A stretch of 64,000 bases of DNA from Sordaria brevicollis (lineage: Eukaryota; Ascomycota; Sordariomycetes; Sordariales; Sordariaceae), in contig JAUTDP010000004.1 of NCBI GenBank assembly GCA_033439795.1, forward strand, positions 1 through 64,000, in the 5' to 3' direction. Below, in pieces: positions 35,430-47,776 of the stretch; positions within the stretch are counted from its first letter, which is position 1, and each line of letters opens with the position of its first letter. Made by a program: the position numbers and the translations under genes. The notes under the pieces are model-generated. The model was not told the DNA's origin and ran no database searches. It saw only the letters and a list, made by a program, of their open reading frames with translations.

Positions 35430-36066
35430 GGTTGGTAGAGGTGGGTAAGTAAAGTGTTGTGTGGTTGGGGTAAGGATCAGGAGCCTGGGAATAAATTTGA
35501 TGTGGATGATGTTTCTGCGAGAAATTGATGTGATGAAGGTTGAAGAACGGATGCGAAAGGGAACAGAGGTATCTCTACCACTTATACGAACCTGTTAATG
35601 ACATTGGGATGTGTAAGGGAAGGTCCTTGACGACGGGCAGCTTCTCTCCTGAGAAGTGAAAGGACATCTTCGGAGTACATGAAGGTATCCCCAGAAGCTG
35701 CAACTCGAGCGTCAAGGCAAGAGTTATGACTGAAGTGGAAAGAGAACCGGATCACGGAAGCTTCAAGTTCAAAATCTCCTCATGAAGAAAATCCCAAGAA
35801 AAGAGCGAGCTGAGAAGGAGCTCCTTCCCGTAAGTCTGCCGTGACTCGAAGAATGCTGGGAAACGTCGAACCATGCATGTTGAAATGACTTGTGTAAAGA
35901 AAAAGACTCAAACTCCTTTCACAGCGCAAAAAGTACCAAGAGCATGCAGATGTGTAGTTCATGTCATCATTATTTTTATACAAGATCAAGCGCCGCCAAT
36001 GTATACAAAAAAAGTGTGTGTGTGGTATCGCTATCAACTATCCAACTCCCCGTCCCTTTTTTTTCT
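35430..36066. other. Intergenic: promoter of the unknown protein gene and thiolase 3' end
   Basis: About 640 bp, with a T-run and short TG run near 36010-36065. No supported gene. Confidence 0.45.
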
Positions 36067-37413
36067 CTACTGCTCGTTAACGAAAAGACCGGCCATGCCC
36101 ATGCCGGTACCAATGCACATGCTCGTCAACAGAACCTTCTTGCCAGTCTTCCTGCACTCGGCAAGACCAGTGACAATCTGCCTGGCACCGGTAGCACCGA
36201 GGGGATGGCCAAGAGCAATAGCGCCACCGCGGGGGTTCATCTTGCTCCAGTCAAGGTTGAGCTTGTCACGGCAGTAGACGGCCATGGAAGCAAAGGCCTC
36301 GTTGATCTCGACGACGTCGATGTCGTTGAGGGTAAGGCCGTACTGGCCGAGAAGCTTGGGAATGGCAACGGAAGGACCAATACCCATGATGCGAGGAGCA
36401 AGACCGGCAACGGTGGAACCGACGTACTTGGCGAGGATGGGCTGGCCGAGCTTGACGGCGGTGGAACGCTTCATGAGCAGGATGGCGGCAGCGCCATCGG
36501 TAACCTGGGAGGCGTTACCGCCGGTGGTGGTGGGACCCCACTGGGGGAAGGCGACGCGGATCTTGGCGAGACCCTCGGCGGTGGTGCCGGGGCGGATACC
36601 CTCATCCTTGGTGAGGGTGACGTCCTTCCACTCGCCGTTGGCATCCTTGACGCGGGTCTTGATGGGGACGATCTCATCGTCGAAGAGACCGGCCTTTTGG
36701 GCGCGCTCGGCACGCTGGAACGACTCGGCGGCGTACTTGTCCATTTCCTCACGGGTGATACCAAAGTCGCGGCTGACGTTCTCGGAGGTCCAACCCATGG
36801 GCTGCATGCAGTCGGCGGACTCCTGGGACTGGGAGGTAACGGCCTCGTCGAAGGGCTTCTCGAGAGCGTCGCCACCAATGCTCATGGACTCGGCGCCCAT
36901 AGCGATACCGACCTCGATGGAGCCGCACGAGATGGAGTGGGCAATATCCTCAACGGCCTTGAGACCAGAAGAGCAGAAGCGGTTCAGGGAGTAGGCGCTG
37001 GTGGTGTTGGGGAAGCCGGCAGCGAGGGCGGCGGCACGGAGCTTGTAGGAGGCCTTGCCATCGGAGACCTGTCGAGAGAACAAAGAAAGCCATGAATTAG
37101 CATCTGATCCTACGTCCCAGTCTGACATTTTTCACTAAAAAGCAGCGGACAGTACAATGTTTCGTACATTACCCATGGCGATATCCTCGACAAGCGCGGG
37201 ATCAATCTTGGAGCGCTCCCTGACCTCCTTGAGGGTGGCATAGGCGAGGTACTCGAGGGAGGTGTCCTTGAAGCCGCCCTTCTTGGCCTTGGCGAGGGGA
37301 GTGCGGATGGCGAGGGTGATGACAATGTCGTCGGGGTTCTTGGAGGTGATGTTGCTCAAGGCGCTACCTGGGGTCAGGTGCTTGAGGATGGAACCGAGAC
37401 GCTCGACGGCCAT
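36067..37413 (-). CDS. Peroxisomal 3-ketoacyl-CoA thiolase
   Basis: Two exons, 37168-37413 and 36067-37068, with a 99-bp intron (GTACGA...CAG) placed so that AMGN joins VSDGKASYK as in the family; 415 residues. It catalyses the last step of fatty-acid beta-oxidation, splitting 3-ketoacyl-CoA with CoA to give acetyl-CoA. Residues 5-13, RLGSILKHL, match the PTS2 consensus R-L-x5-H-L exactly, so import into peroxisomes by the Pex7 route is expected. Catalytic residues are present: Cys114 in NRFCSSG, His370 in ALGHPLGATGAR and Cys400 in CIGTGMGMA. NEAFA is also conserved. Length is normal for yeast Pot1/Fox3-type enzymes. Very high C-ending codon use suggests strong expression. Confidence 0.95.
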
Positions 37414-39616
37414 TTTGACGGTGTTTGTTGTTTTGGTGGTGATGGGTGGGTTGGTAGGGTTGGTAGGGCAACGAGATTATTATCCGGCGGCGGCGGACTG
37501 GGAGAGTTGGACAATGGACAGCGACGGCGACAACGACGATGACAGTGACAGCGACAGTGACAGAGAAGACGGGAACAAGGCAGGCAGACCGGACGCGGCT
37601 GGAGTGGTGGTTAAAAGGGACGACGATCGGCCATGTGGCGGCGGCATCTTGATGGTCCAGTCTGGCCTGAATGGCGGGAGGAATGCGACGTGGACTGGAA
37701 GACGGAGTGGAAGAGTGGGGTTGGGATTGCCGAGGCACAACCTCAAGGTCGGTCGGTGTTTGGAAGTGGTGTCCCAGGCCGCTTCTCGATGTCGGTTCGT
37801 CGGTGTTTGGTCTTTGTTTCGTTGGTCAGAACGTGAGCAATAGCGGCTGCTGTTACTGGCTGTTAGCGAAGATTGGGGTAACGAGATCCTGCGGTGGGTC
37901 ACGACCACAATGTCCGGGGCAAACCGTTGCGGGGAAGAGGGCGGAAAGTGGGTGTGACGGGGATTGCCCAGACTCGGCCCAACAGTCCTTAACAGCTGCT
38001 GAGCCTGCTCAACGGCAGCAACTGAACCGACACCTCGGCCCACTAAAAAGTTGATGGCCGGCGGGCAAACGTGCAACCCCACCCCTCGGCAGTTCATCCC
38101 TTTTCCGTGTCTGTGTCAACACCATCACCAGGTCATTTGGAGGTGTTGTGTAATGTGTTGGGATGACTTTTTTCATTTTAGCCGGCAATGGGGAGAGAAA
38201 TGTGGAGATGGAGGGAGTGCCATATATTATATCTTGATGTTGGAGCGAGAGTCCGAGTCTCATCTCTGTCTCACTGGTGACCTCCTCCTTCCTTGGGGAA
38301 ATCATTCAAGTGGATTTGCCTGCCGCGGCTATCCATGGAGACAGATTGCAGTGAACCGACAATGAAATCTCAGGTAATTGGATGGCCGAGTCGCAAGAGC
38401 AGCAACAACTTGCACTTTTCATCACACAACTTGAAAGGCACAATCTTCGACATTACAAAAACCTCACCGTTCGCACCGTTCTCCGACATATCACCAGGCA
38501 GTGGGTGTCAAGTCGACCTCCCTCATCACACAGAAGCACCAGGTGTGGCTTGCTGTGGCTGGCCAACATGGCTGGGGCTGGGGCTGAGGCTGGTGGTTCA
38601 TCGGATGCCATTTCCCCCTAGCCTCTTTTGCCATTTCTTCGACTTGCCCATTCCTGGAATACTTAGTGGAAGGGCGCCAGTGTTTGAAAGGCCCAAGGAC
38701 ATGGTTTGCTCACTCTCAGGGCATCGCACTGAAAATGCTCCATGTTCACCGTGGACGGGGACCTTGATGGGCAAGCCCGGTGCTGATGGTTCATCCAGTC
38801 AATTGCCTTTTATTTTCTCTTTCCTTTCTTTTTGTCGTCATGTGGCTTCCGGTACCTGATGATGGCGTCCTCACTCAGCACCTCACTTCCATCACATCAA
38901 CTCTACCTACCTCTACAATGTTGACTGCTGGGTCATCCCCACCTGCTGGACATGCTTACTTACACCACAGATATACATATCTACCTCTAGCAGCACCCGC
39001 CCAGATCCCGTCTTTCAGCTCGCTGCCGCCAGCCCGCAGACGCCGTCGAATTTCCACATGGGAGCAGCAATGTTTCCTTCGGTTGTGTCGACGCGCATGA
39101 CTGGGCAATTGCCAATCGCCAAATACGAGGCTCGGCCACCTATTCACCGTGATGGGCTGCGAGGAAGCTGAAACCCAATACCCTTGGGTGCTTCCGTTAG
39201 GTTGTTTTTCTACCTCTACTTCATGTTGCTGACCTGCTCCTACTGATGACATTTAGAGTTCCAGATTCCCAACTTCCTAGGTCTTGACGATTCTGACGGC
39301 CGATAGAACCAAGATTGGTCCTTCCCACGACATTCTTAGCTTGCAGCAAGGACAAGCCTCGATACGACCTTCGTAACGGTTGCAAGTGCGTACCCGTCAA
39401 CTCTACATACCTATCTCCGGCGTCGCATTCGTCGAGTCGTTATCAACAACCAGCCTACGAGGTCTAGAATCGCTACACTGCATTGCTTACCGCCGCGACG
39501 ACCCTTTGCATTCCGAGTATCCTCAAGACTCATCCATTGTTGAATGCCTTCTACTTCAACCCCAAGCGACCATCTTTGATCCCATCTCATCGGTACTACG
39601 ACTAAACTTCCTCGAC
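37414..39616. other. Long divergent intergenic region, thiolase to GH128
   Basis: About 2.2 kb between divergently transcribed genes. A GACAGT-type imperfect repeat lies at about 37515-37565. Several short open frames on both strands (up to 205 codons) lack domains, signal peptides or consistent codon bias, and I do not call them. The stretch just before 39617 stays open upstream in the GH128 frame, but the signal peptide fixes the start at 39617. Confidence 0.45.
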
Positions 39617-40648
39617 ATGTTTACCCGAGCCTTCGCGGCGGTTGCCATCCTCTTGGTCACTTCCGCTTCTGCCAACTCCAAGCGCGGCTTGGTCTTTACT
39701 CCAAACTCGACCTTCCCGCACGATGCCTACATTTGGACCGCCCCTCCGACCTCGCTCACTTGGTACTACAACTACAAACCGCTCCCTTCTCAAATCTACT
39801 CCAACATATCCCAATCCGACTTCGAGTTCGTTCCCATGCTCTGGGGTGCTCCCTCCGACATCAACGACAGGTCCTTCTACAACACCATCAAGACCTTGAT
39901 CGACGAGCGAGGTGTCAATATTACAAACATCCTGACATTCAACGAGCCTGATGGGCCGGGAGAGTATGGAGGGAGCGACATTGACCCTGAGGTGGCCGCC
40001 CAGGTGTGGGTGAACAACATTATACCGTTGCAGGAGGACTACAAGGCGCTAAGAATTGGGTTGCCGGCTTGCACAGGTGCTCCCGCCGGGAAGGAGTGGA
40101 CAGTCAAGTTCCTGGAGGCTTGTTCCGGCCTGATCAGCGAGGATGGAAAGACCAAGAACTGCACCTTTGACTTTGTCCCCATCCACTGGTATGGCAACTT
40201 TGAAGGTTTGGCCAGCCACATGGGCGAATATTCTGCCGCGTAAGTCTCTTTCTTTCCTCTCCTCAAAAGAAAAACACAGAGACTGACCTATCGTTTGCGC
40301 AGCTTCCCAAACAAAACCATGTGGATCACCGAGTACAACCTTGCCGAAGCCAGCCTGCAAGAGACCCAAGACTTCTACAAAATGTCCGCCGAATACTTTG
40401 ATCGCTTGGACTTTGTCGAAAGATACTCTCTTTTCGGTGCTTTTCGCTCCGACGTGTCCAATGTTGGCCCCAATGCTGCCATGTTGAACCGTGATGGTGA
40501 GCTGACGGATATCGGGGCTTGGTATCTCGGGAGACAGGCCACAGGCGTTGACCCAAACAGTGGCAGTGGTAAGGACTCGGGTGCCATGAGAGGGTCAGCT
40601 CCTGGCTTGCTGACGTTGCTGCTTGTATCCGTTCTTGGTTTGCTATGA
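39617..40648 (+). CDS. GH128 glucanase-like cell-wall protein, GPI-anchor type (Asl1-like)
   Basis: Two exons, 39617-40239 and 40303-40648, with a 63-bp intron, give 322 residues. Signal peptide at residues 1-19 (MFTRAFAAVAILLVTSASA). The Glyco_hydro_128 fold is recognised from RGLVFTPN, WYYNYKP, FEFVPMLWG, the acid/base Glu110 in FNEPD, VPIHWYGNF and the nucleophile Glu218 in WITEYN. These enzymes cut beta-1,3-glucan; relatives in yeasts and filamentous fungi sit on the cell surface and affect the alkali-soluble wall fraction. The C-terminus (GSGKDSGAMRGSAPGLLTLLLVS...) has a Ser/Gly spacer followed by a hydrophobic tail, the usual GPI-attachment pattern. Two N-glycosylation sequons (NST, NIS) are visible near the N-terminus. 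Confidence 0.9.
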
Positions 40649-41893
40649 TGACTGCTCAAGAACGCAGAATAGCGTTGGTTACTCTTGAGAGGTATGTTTC
40701 CTTCCTTGCCTGTGTTTTGTTTTTCCTTTTTGGAAAATGTCGGATAGAATTACCCGCTCTGCTGCGGCTGTTAGCGTAGATGTCTCAATGACTATGCATA
40801 ATGTCTATCACTTTGGTCGTATCTCAGATCCTTTGAACCAACACGGCAGACAATGACCCACGCCATTGCTTACATCTCCGAGTCGTTGCTCACCTTTCAT
40901 TGCAGGATAAACACGCAACCGAGCATGCTCACCTCATCCCCAGCCGTCCCCAGAAAAAAAAAAGGCCACAACCCAAAAAGAGGGGTTCATACAGGAGTGA
41001 GACCGGATATCAGTCACGGCCAAGCTTCCTTATACTAATAAAGCGGCCGCTCACAATGTTTACAAATCACCAACAAATGCCAGTCTGAGCAAAGGATCGC
41101 CACGTCAACCCCTCAACCCCTCGACCCCTTTTTCTTTTCTTTTAGCTTCTGATACTGTGTACACCGGATTGAACCATCTTCGATTTTGCCAGCGCCTGCA
41201 TACCTATCGTTGATATCTTCAAGGGGCCAAGAGGGGCTCAACAATCTCCACCTCATCCCTACGAGCTCCATTGCTACCCCTGTCCTATATGAGCGGGAGG
41301 CGAACCACCCAATCGGCGGCATCATGACCGGCCGTTGTGCCCACTGTCCCCGCTGGCTAGTTCGCCGGTAGTTGAAATAAAGCGGCAGCCCCAGAGGCTC
41401 CGTAAAACTGGAATACCGGTCCAGTTCCGTCCAATGCTTCAAGAGGGCTTGTCCGCCTTGGTGAGCTTGGGCAAGCTTGGGCAAGCTTGGGGTAGCTAAT
41501 TTGCATGAAAATGCAACTTCATTCTCGTGCAATCCCATGTCACCGCTCGCTCACCGTTGACAGGTAAAACAGGCAAAGACAGGTGAGAGCGGTGACACAT
41601 CCTTGTGCCGCCGTAGCACATCGGTTTGACAACACCCCGGGACTGAATGGACCATGACAAGTTCCCCGCTTCCAGCGGGTGGCAACCGGGTCAGACGCCG
41701 AGATGGGAAAAGGTGTCCAGGGTTTCAAGAAGTCTCCGGTGGAAAACGGGCGAAGCTCGGGTGGGAAGCATATAAGAATGGGAAAAGCACCTTGACATTC
41801 TGACTTTTTGGATCTTTCATCATCTTCTCATTCATCCTTCTTCTCTCATCCATCCTCAACACAGTCTCACAAAGAGACACCCTCATAGACAAC
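40649..41893. other. Intergenic: GH128 3' flank and aldehyde dehydrogenase promoter
   Basis: About 1.25 kb. Three head-to-tail copies of a 10-bp unit (AGCTTGGGCA) lie at 41464-41492. A long CT/TC-rich leader (41815-41890) precedes the dehydrogenase ATG, as is common for well-expressed Neurospora genes. No supported coding frame. Confidence 0.5.
41464..41492. repeat. 10-bp tandem repeat, three copies
   Basis: AGCTTGGGCA repeated with the last copy changed at its end. Each unit includes AAGCTT or AGCTT. No known role. Confidence 0.7.
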
Positions 41894-43499
41894 ATGGCTT
41901 CTACCACCGACCTCAAGATCGACTTTACGGTATGTCTTCTCCCTCTTTCCTCTATTGCCATCGCACTCTCCGGGAAAACCTCTCCTCTCATCGGGTATTC
42001 CTACCGATAAACAGTCATCATCACTCTCACGTATCACCAGTCGAACCACTTGCTGACATGGACATCTTCAGACGTTCTACAACGTCATCAACAATGAGTT
42101 GAAGTCTACCCCCACCACCCGCACTGCCACCAACCCTTCCACTCTGGAGCCTCTTCCTCCTGTCCCCGTCTCTACCCAGGCCGACGTCGACGCTGCTGTC
42201 GCTGCCGCCGCGGCTGCTTTCCCCGCGTGGAGCAAGACTCCCGTCGAGGAGCGCGTTGCCCTCATCAACAAGTTTGCCGACGGCATCCAGGAGAACTTCA
42301 ATGAGTTCACCGGCCTTCTCGCGGCCGAGGGCAAGCCTCCCCAGGCGGCCGGCTTCGAAGTCCAGTTCACCATCATGCACCTGAAGGGAACCACCACGCT
42401 CAGGCTGGAAGAGGAGGTCGTTGAGGAGAACGACGAGAAGATCGTCAAGGTCCGCTACACCCCCCTCGGTGTCGGTGTCGGCATCATCCCCTGGAACTTC
42501 CCCATGCTTCTCGGTGCCGGCAAGCTCGGCCCCGCCCTTTTGGCCGGCAACACCTTCATCTGGAAGCCCTCCCCTTACACCCCCAACACGGCGCTCAAGC
42601 TCGGCGAGCTCGCCGCCAAGATCTTCCCTCCCGGCGTCGTCCAGGTCCTGTCCGGCGAGGAGGATCTCGGCCCCATGTTCACCTCGCACCCGGACGTCCG
42701 CAAGATCTCCTTCACGGGCTCCACGGCCACGGGCAAGAAGGTCATGGCGGCCTGCGCCAGCACGCTCAAGCGCGTCACGCTCGAGCTCGGCGGCAACGAC
42801 GCCGCCATCGTCTGCGACGACGTCGACCTCGACAAGGTCGTGCCCAAGGTCGCCCTGACGGCCTTCAACAACGGCGGCCAGGTCTGCGTCGACATCAAGC
42901 GCCTGTTTGTTCACGAAAACATCTACGATGCCTTCCTCGCCAAGCTCGTCGAGACGGTCAAGTCCTTCAAGTGGGGCGGCTCCGACGACACCGAGGGCGC
43001 CTTCTTCCCGCCCGTCCAGAACAGCATGCAGTTCGAGAAGGTCAAGTCCCTGTTCGCCGCCATCGAGAAGGAAGAGTGGAAGCCCGCCACGGGAGGCGTC
43101 GTCGAGGCCTCCGAGGCTGGTGGCAGCAAGAAGGGGTATTACTTCCAGCCCACCATCATCGATAACCCGCCCGAGCAGAGCAGGATCGTGCAGGAGGAGC
43201 CGTTTGGGCCCATCCTGCCGATCCTCAAGTGGAGCGGGAGCGAGGAGGAGGTGATCAGGAGGGCGAATAACACGGATATGGGACTGGGTGCGTCCGTGTG
43301 GAGCAACGACCTTGAGAGGGCAGAGAGGATGGCGAGGCAGTTGGAGGCGGGCACGGTCTGGATCAATAACCACCAGGATTTGTCGCCGCTGGTGCCGTTT
43401 GGCGGCCACAAGTTTTCGGGCATGGGTCATGATTGGGGACTGGTTGGGCTGAAGGGGTGGTGCAATTTGCAGACTTTGTCGAGGCCTAAGGCTGTTTAG
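41894..43499 (+). CDS. NAD(P)-dependent aldehyde dehydrogenase
   Basis: Two exons, 41894-41929 (12 codons) and 42072-43499, give 487 residues. It oxidises an aldehyde to the acid; the exact substrate is not shown. Motifs: the nucleotide site IPWNFPMLLGAGKLGPALLAG and FTGSTATGKKV, catalytic Glu250 in LELGGND, and nucleophile Cys284 in GGQVCVDIKR. The Glu-Cys spacing of 34 residues is that of the superfamily. EEPFGPILPI and the C-terminal PFGGHKFSGMG complete the fold. There is no mitochondrial or peroxisomal signal at the N-terminus (MASTTDLKIDFT), so it is likely cytosolic. Strong C-ending codon bias and a CT-rich leader fit high expression. The opposite strand has a 535-codon shadow frame caused by that bias. 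Confidence 0.94.
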
Positions 43500-44419
43500 A
43501 GGTAAGGGGTTGCATCGATGGGATGATGAGGAAAGGTTAGGTTGGATATACCATGATATGAGATAGTTGTGAATTTGAAGCAAAGCGTGTTGTTTTTTTG
43601 TCAAAATTTGAGCGAGATGGGAAGTTGTGGACAAAGTATGTTATGGATGTGAGGTGAGGAAAGTGTGCGGCTCGGCGAAGGGCAGATGAACGTTTACGTG
43701 ATTACTGCATATGGTGGTCTAAACTTCTTGCAGAGTTCGTCTCCAACCCGAACTTTCTTTCTGCACCAAACTTTTCATCTCATCTGAAGGTCATTGGGGT
43801 CAACAACCTTCCTCGATGCCGCCCTTCGGAACCGTCTACATGCATCTCAACATACGGTATCCAGGCTTTGGAAGCCCACGCCAACACAATACCCCGGCTC
43901 ACTCAACCATCACAGAGACGAAGACCCCTCACCCCAGTTGTACTTGTTTGTCAAAATGACGAGGGCACCATGTTTCATGTTGATGAAGCTAAATAAAGAT
44001 TTCCTTTGTACGTTCCGTATCCCTGGATTTGGGAAGCCCCCCGGCCATTGTTGACTTTTTCTCAAGTTTTCTCTTGGCTGCCTTATACTAGGCAACTCCC
44101 CTGTCCATACCAACGGCAAACTCGCAATCAGGTGCACAGGTCAGCAAATCGTTCCATGTGTTCGGTCGTCAAGGATCATCAGCAAGGAAGCAATACAATG
44201 GCTTTTCGAGGCACGCACATACGACGGCGCCCTAGAGGTATGAACGGCACGGAACTCGGCCACTGTTGCGTCGTGTGACGGAAGAGAGCAAGTCATAGCT
44301 TTGCCACGCTTCTCCTTCATTTCCATGTTACTCCTGGACTTCGACATCGTTGGACCTCAAGAGTTCTCAAGTGCAACGTCGCACATACCTGCCTATCCAC
44401 CTAATACGGTCTTTCCAGC
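43500..44419. other. Intergenic: dehydrogenase 3' flank and Kelch gene promoter
   Basis: About 920 bp. No recognisable genes; short frames on both strands are not supported. Confidence 0.45.
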
Positions 44420-46414
44420 ATGCTGCCACTCATTCCAAACGCTGGTAGAGTTTCTCTACATACCTTTTACCTAGCAACTTCGTTTATTTCTGCACTACTC
44501 CCTGTTCTGGTGCATGCTCAGTATCCAGACGCCCCGGATCCTTCAAACTTTGTTCGAAGGGCTCATAGTAGAGGTGAGATTATGAGCCAATTGTACGGTA
44601 TTCACATCACTAACATGGCGTACATGTAGCCATTGTGTTGGGGGATTTCCTATACATCGATGGCGGTGAACTTTCCCAGTTTGTTGACGGGGTGTTCATG
44701 CCCGACGACCAACCAACACACGGGATCAACTCGACACTTTCTATCGACTTATCCAAATCATGGACGGCATCCACCGTTCAGATCAAGCAGATACCCCTTC
44801 AGGGACCCATCATGATGAACTCGGTGGCCATATGGCCTGACACCACTGGCAACGGCTATTACCTCTACGGCGGAGTGACGAGTTACAACCAAAACAACAC
44901 GGGTTTCCCCAAGGAAGGAATTTGGAAGTTTGTCGCCGACGGCCGAGGCGGTGGAACCTGGTCCCTGGAAGAAGCAGCCAACCTTGACACATTCAGTTCG
45001 CTCCGGTACACGACCAACTCGGCATATGCCTCGACGGGGGGCATCGGATTCGCGATCGGCGGTTACCAGTCACGCTTCACCGACCCTAGCATCACAGCGA
45101 GGAGCAACCTGCGGTGGCAGACCGCCGGGATGGTATCCTATGACATGGGGACAAGAGAATGGAAGAATGACTCACAGCTGGCCGAAGGGTTTCTTGAGCC
45201 GAATCAGTCGCTAGAAGACGGCAGGGCTATTCATGTTCCCGGATTTGGTACAGGCCCCAATGGGCTCATCTTTGCACTCGGTGGAGCGGCAAAGACTGCC
45301 GGAGTTATGTCGCCGGGCATTACACATACACCTCTCGTCAGCTTTTCGGTCATCAGCTTCTTTGATCCGGATACCAAGAAATGGTACGCGCAGGCTACAA
45401 CAGGTGAGGCGCCAAAAGGCCGGTTAGCTCACTGTGTAGTTGGCGCGCAGAGCCCGGAGGGATCGTTCGAGATGTAGGTTTACCCCGACTGTTTGCCTTC
45501 TCCTTGTCATCATGTCCACCCAGCTAACGCTCATCAGCTTCGTCTTTGGAGGCACCTCAGTGACCTATGACACGGCATTCGGCGACCTATACGTCTTGAG
45601 CGTGCCCGGCTTCCACTGGTTCCGTGCCGAAGACCGATCGGGAGACATTCCACGAGCTAGTGGCACTTGTGTTGTCATCGGTAAACGCCAAATGCTCACC
45701 ATTGGCGGAGTCGACTATGGAAAGGGCAACATCAAATACTGGAAAGATCAGGATCCGTTGCCTCAAGGTTTGGGCATCTTTGACATGACGGACTTGAGGT
45801 GGGTGAGAAATGGGAGTTATGATGCAGATGCAGAGGCGTATCGGGCACCTCAAGTGGTTCAGGACTGGTATAGAGCTCAGTAAGTCCCATCGGCAGCAAT
45901 GTGAATGTCTGGGAGACATCAACTAACTGTCACTCTGTCTTGAAGGAATGCCGCCAACCAAACAGTCCAATGGTCTTCAGACGAGGTCAAAGCCCTGTTC
46001 TCATCCGCCGACGTTACTTTCTCAACCGATGAACCTGCTCCCCCTGTCGAGCCACCGAAAAAGAACGGCAACAACAACAACACCGGCCTGATTGCAGGCT
46101 GCGTAATGGGTGGCTGTGTCGTGTTTCTTGCCATCTGCGTGGCAGTGACCTTGTACAGAAACCGACGGTTCAGACAAAAAACAGAACCTTGTTCATCATC
46201 GAACCAACAGGGACACTACAAAAGTTCTACCCAACCTGTAGAAGAAAAGCCAAAGGAGCTGGAGTGGTCTCCTTTGGAGTCATATGCATCCCCGGTGGAG
46301 GCATACCAACCGCCGGCTGAACTTGCAGGTGGGATTAATTGTTGGGAATTACCAGAGGCTGAACAGTATTCGACTTATGAGAAGGAGAGGGCTCGGGCTG
46401 AGTTGGATGGGTAA
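44420..46414 (+). CDS. Kelch-repeat single-pass membrane protein, secreted beta-propeller outside
   Basis: Four exons, 44420-44573, 44630-45473, 45538-45879 and 45946-46414, give 602 residues. An N-terminal hydrophobic signal (about 12-33, ending VLVHAQ) leads into the extracellular part. Propeller-type repeats are seen as paired Gly and aromatic motifs: GDFLYIDGGE, YYLYGGVT, GFAIGGYQS, LIFALGGA, FVFGGTS, QMLTIGGVD. Each is followed by a W or F strand such as KKWYAQ or REWKND. An Asn-rich linker precedes one membrane helix (about 493-516, GLIAGCVMGGCVVFLAICVAV). A basic YRNRRFRQK stop-transfer and an acidic cytosolic tail of about 80 residues follow. The layout resembles fungal surface Kelch proteins of the Kel/Rax2 type or cell-wall sensors; the ligand is unknown. 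All four exon junctions rest on GT-AG introns of 56-66 bp. Confidence 0.87.
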
Positions 46415-47242
46415 AGTTTGAATGGTGTTTTGGTGTGTGAGCTTTGAAGGTCTAGAAGTACAAGACGAACAAGGTTGAAGCAGTCTGTTGTGAACATATT
46501 TGCGTTTTCACTTCAGACACTCTTTTTTATTCCGCAAGTGATCACGTCTGCGTTCAACATGGACATAAGGCCACAAGTTCCTTTTTCAGCAGCATCCCCA
46601 GAGGTCCATATTTTGGTGTTACCTACGCGACTTCTTCGGCATGCTCATTGCACGAGTACCTCCCTTGAAGCCCCTTGGCCCGATGTTTGCTTCAACAACG
46701 GAATATGGAGCTTGACTTCCAACATCCAACTAGCCGGGTTTCAAGGCACCAGGTTCATAATTCTCGTCTTCCCGTGTGTTGTGTTGGCTCCGTCATACGA
46801 AAAGACTGGAGCGCGCCACCCAATAATTAACTCTGGAATGACAATGGTCGTGAAGCCAACGAGTAGCTCTTTGTTGGACCATCAAAGACTTTCTTCCCGT
46901 TTTACCCATGCCTTCACTCGCCCGTGTGCCCATGGCGTTGCCTACACTACCGGCTCTTTGTTAACAGTCCAACATGATTTTCAAGGTAATTGGACCTGCA
47001 AGGGCAATCACATAAGCCGTCGTCGAAGATATAAGGCCAAATCATCCCTGCCAGTAATCCGTTTCACTCACCTCCTCTCCTGCTCTCCATCATTGTTCCT
47101 GTCCTCCTCAACATTGAACCGTACCACCAGCGGGTTACAACCCCGAGCCTTTAGCTCGTCCACTTTCCTTTACAACCAGGGCACCAAAACAAGACATACA
47201 CACTCGTTAAATCACCCCCCCCACAACCAGAACCCCCCAAAA
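46415..47242. other. Intergenic between Kelch gene and small secreted protein
   Basis: About 830 bp. The frame of the downstream gene is open upstream from 46475, but it encodes no signal peptide there and codon use is irregular, so I treat it as untranslated leader and promoter. Confidence 0.45.
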
Positions 47243-47776
47243 ATGATCCCCTCCATCTCCATAAACCACCTCCTCACCCTCCTCCTCACCATATTCACCC
47301 TCACCCCCACCCCCGCCACCGCCTCCTGGGAATGCGGCGAATACCGCGACAACAAGGAAGAATCCTCCGCCATCTCGCCCAAATGGCGCGACTGCCTGCA
47401 ACTCCGCGCCAACATCAACAACGGCGGGACCTGGAAGTTCATCTCGGGCACGCAGACCACGCTCGCCTCGTACCTGACGTGCGCGATCGGGGTCGATTCC
47501 GCCGAGGGCAACTGGGCGGGGACGTGGGTGAAAGTCGGGCATCAGGATATCATCAACATTGTGGAGATGATGGAGAAGATGATACTCGAAAAAAACGATC
47601 CGAACCAGGTGGTGCAGGACAAGAAGACGGGCAAGGCGGTGAGCGTGAAGCCGGATGCGAGGGTCGGGGGGAGGGGGTCGATGAAGTGTTATCAGTATGT
47701 GCTGAGGTGGGAGATGATGAAGGTTTATTGGGGGGTGTATCATTATTGTCCGAAGGGGCCGAAGATGTATTGTTAG
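47243..47776 (+). CDS. Small secreted six-cysteine protein
   Basis: A single exon of 177 residues beginning MIPSISINHLLTLLLTIFTL, with a clear signal peptide (cleavage likely after about residue 30, TPATAS). The mature part has six cysteines (WECGEY, RDCLQL, LTCAIG, MKCYQY, HYCPKG, and the terminal MYC), enough for three disulfides, and ends directly on the last Cys. I do not recognise a family. Size, secretion and even cysteine number are effector-like, but wall-associated or antimicrobial roles are equally possible. The start was chosen at the ATG that gives the signal peptide although the frame extends farther upstream. The stop lies 405 bp from the stop of the convergent TPR gene. Confidence 0.72.
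   Translation: MIPSISINHLLTLLLTIFTLTPTPATASWECGEYRDNKEESSAISPKWRDCLQLRANINNGGTWKFISGTQTTLASYLTCAIGVDSAEGNWAGTWVKVGHQDIINIVEMMEKMILEKNDPNQVVQDKKTGKAVSVKPDARVGGRGSMKCYQYVLRWEMMKVYWGVYHYCPKGPKMYC

Noticed and set aside
38293..38859. 188-codon plus-strand frame upstream of GH128
   Set aside because: Irregular codon use, no domain or signal; likely promoter DNA.
42027..43634. 535-codon minus-strand frame over the aldehyde dehydrogenase
   Set aside because: Shadow of a strongly C-biased gene; the plus frame has all catalytic motifs.
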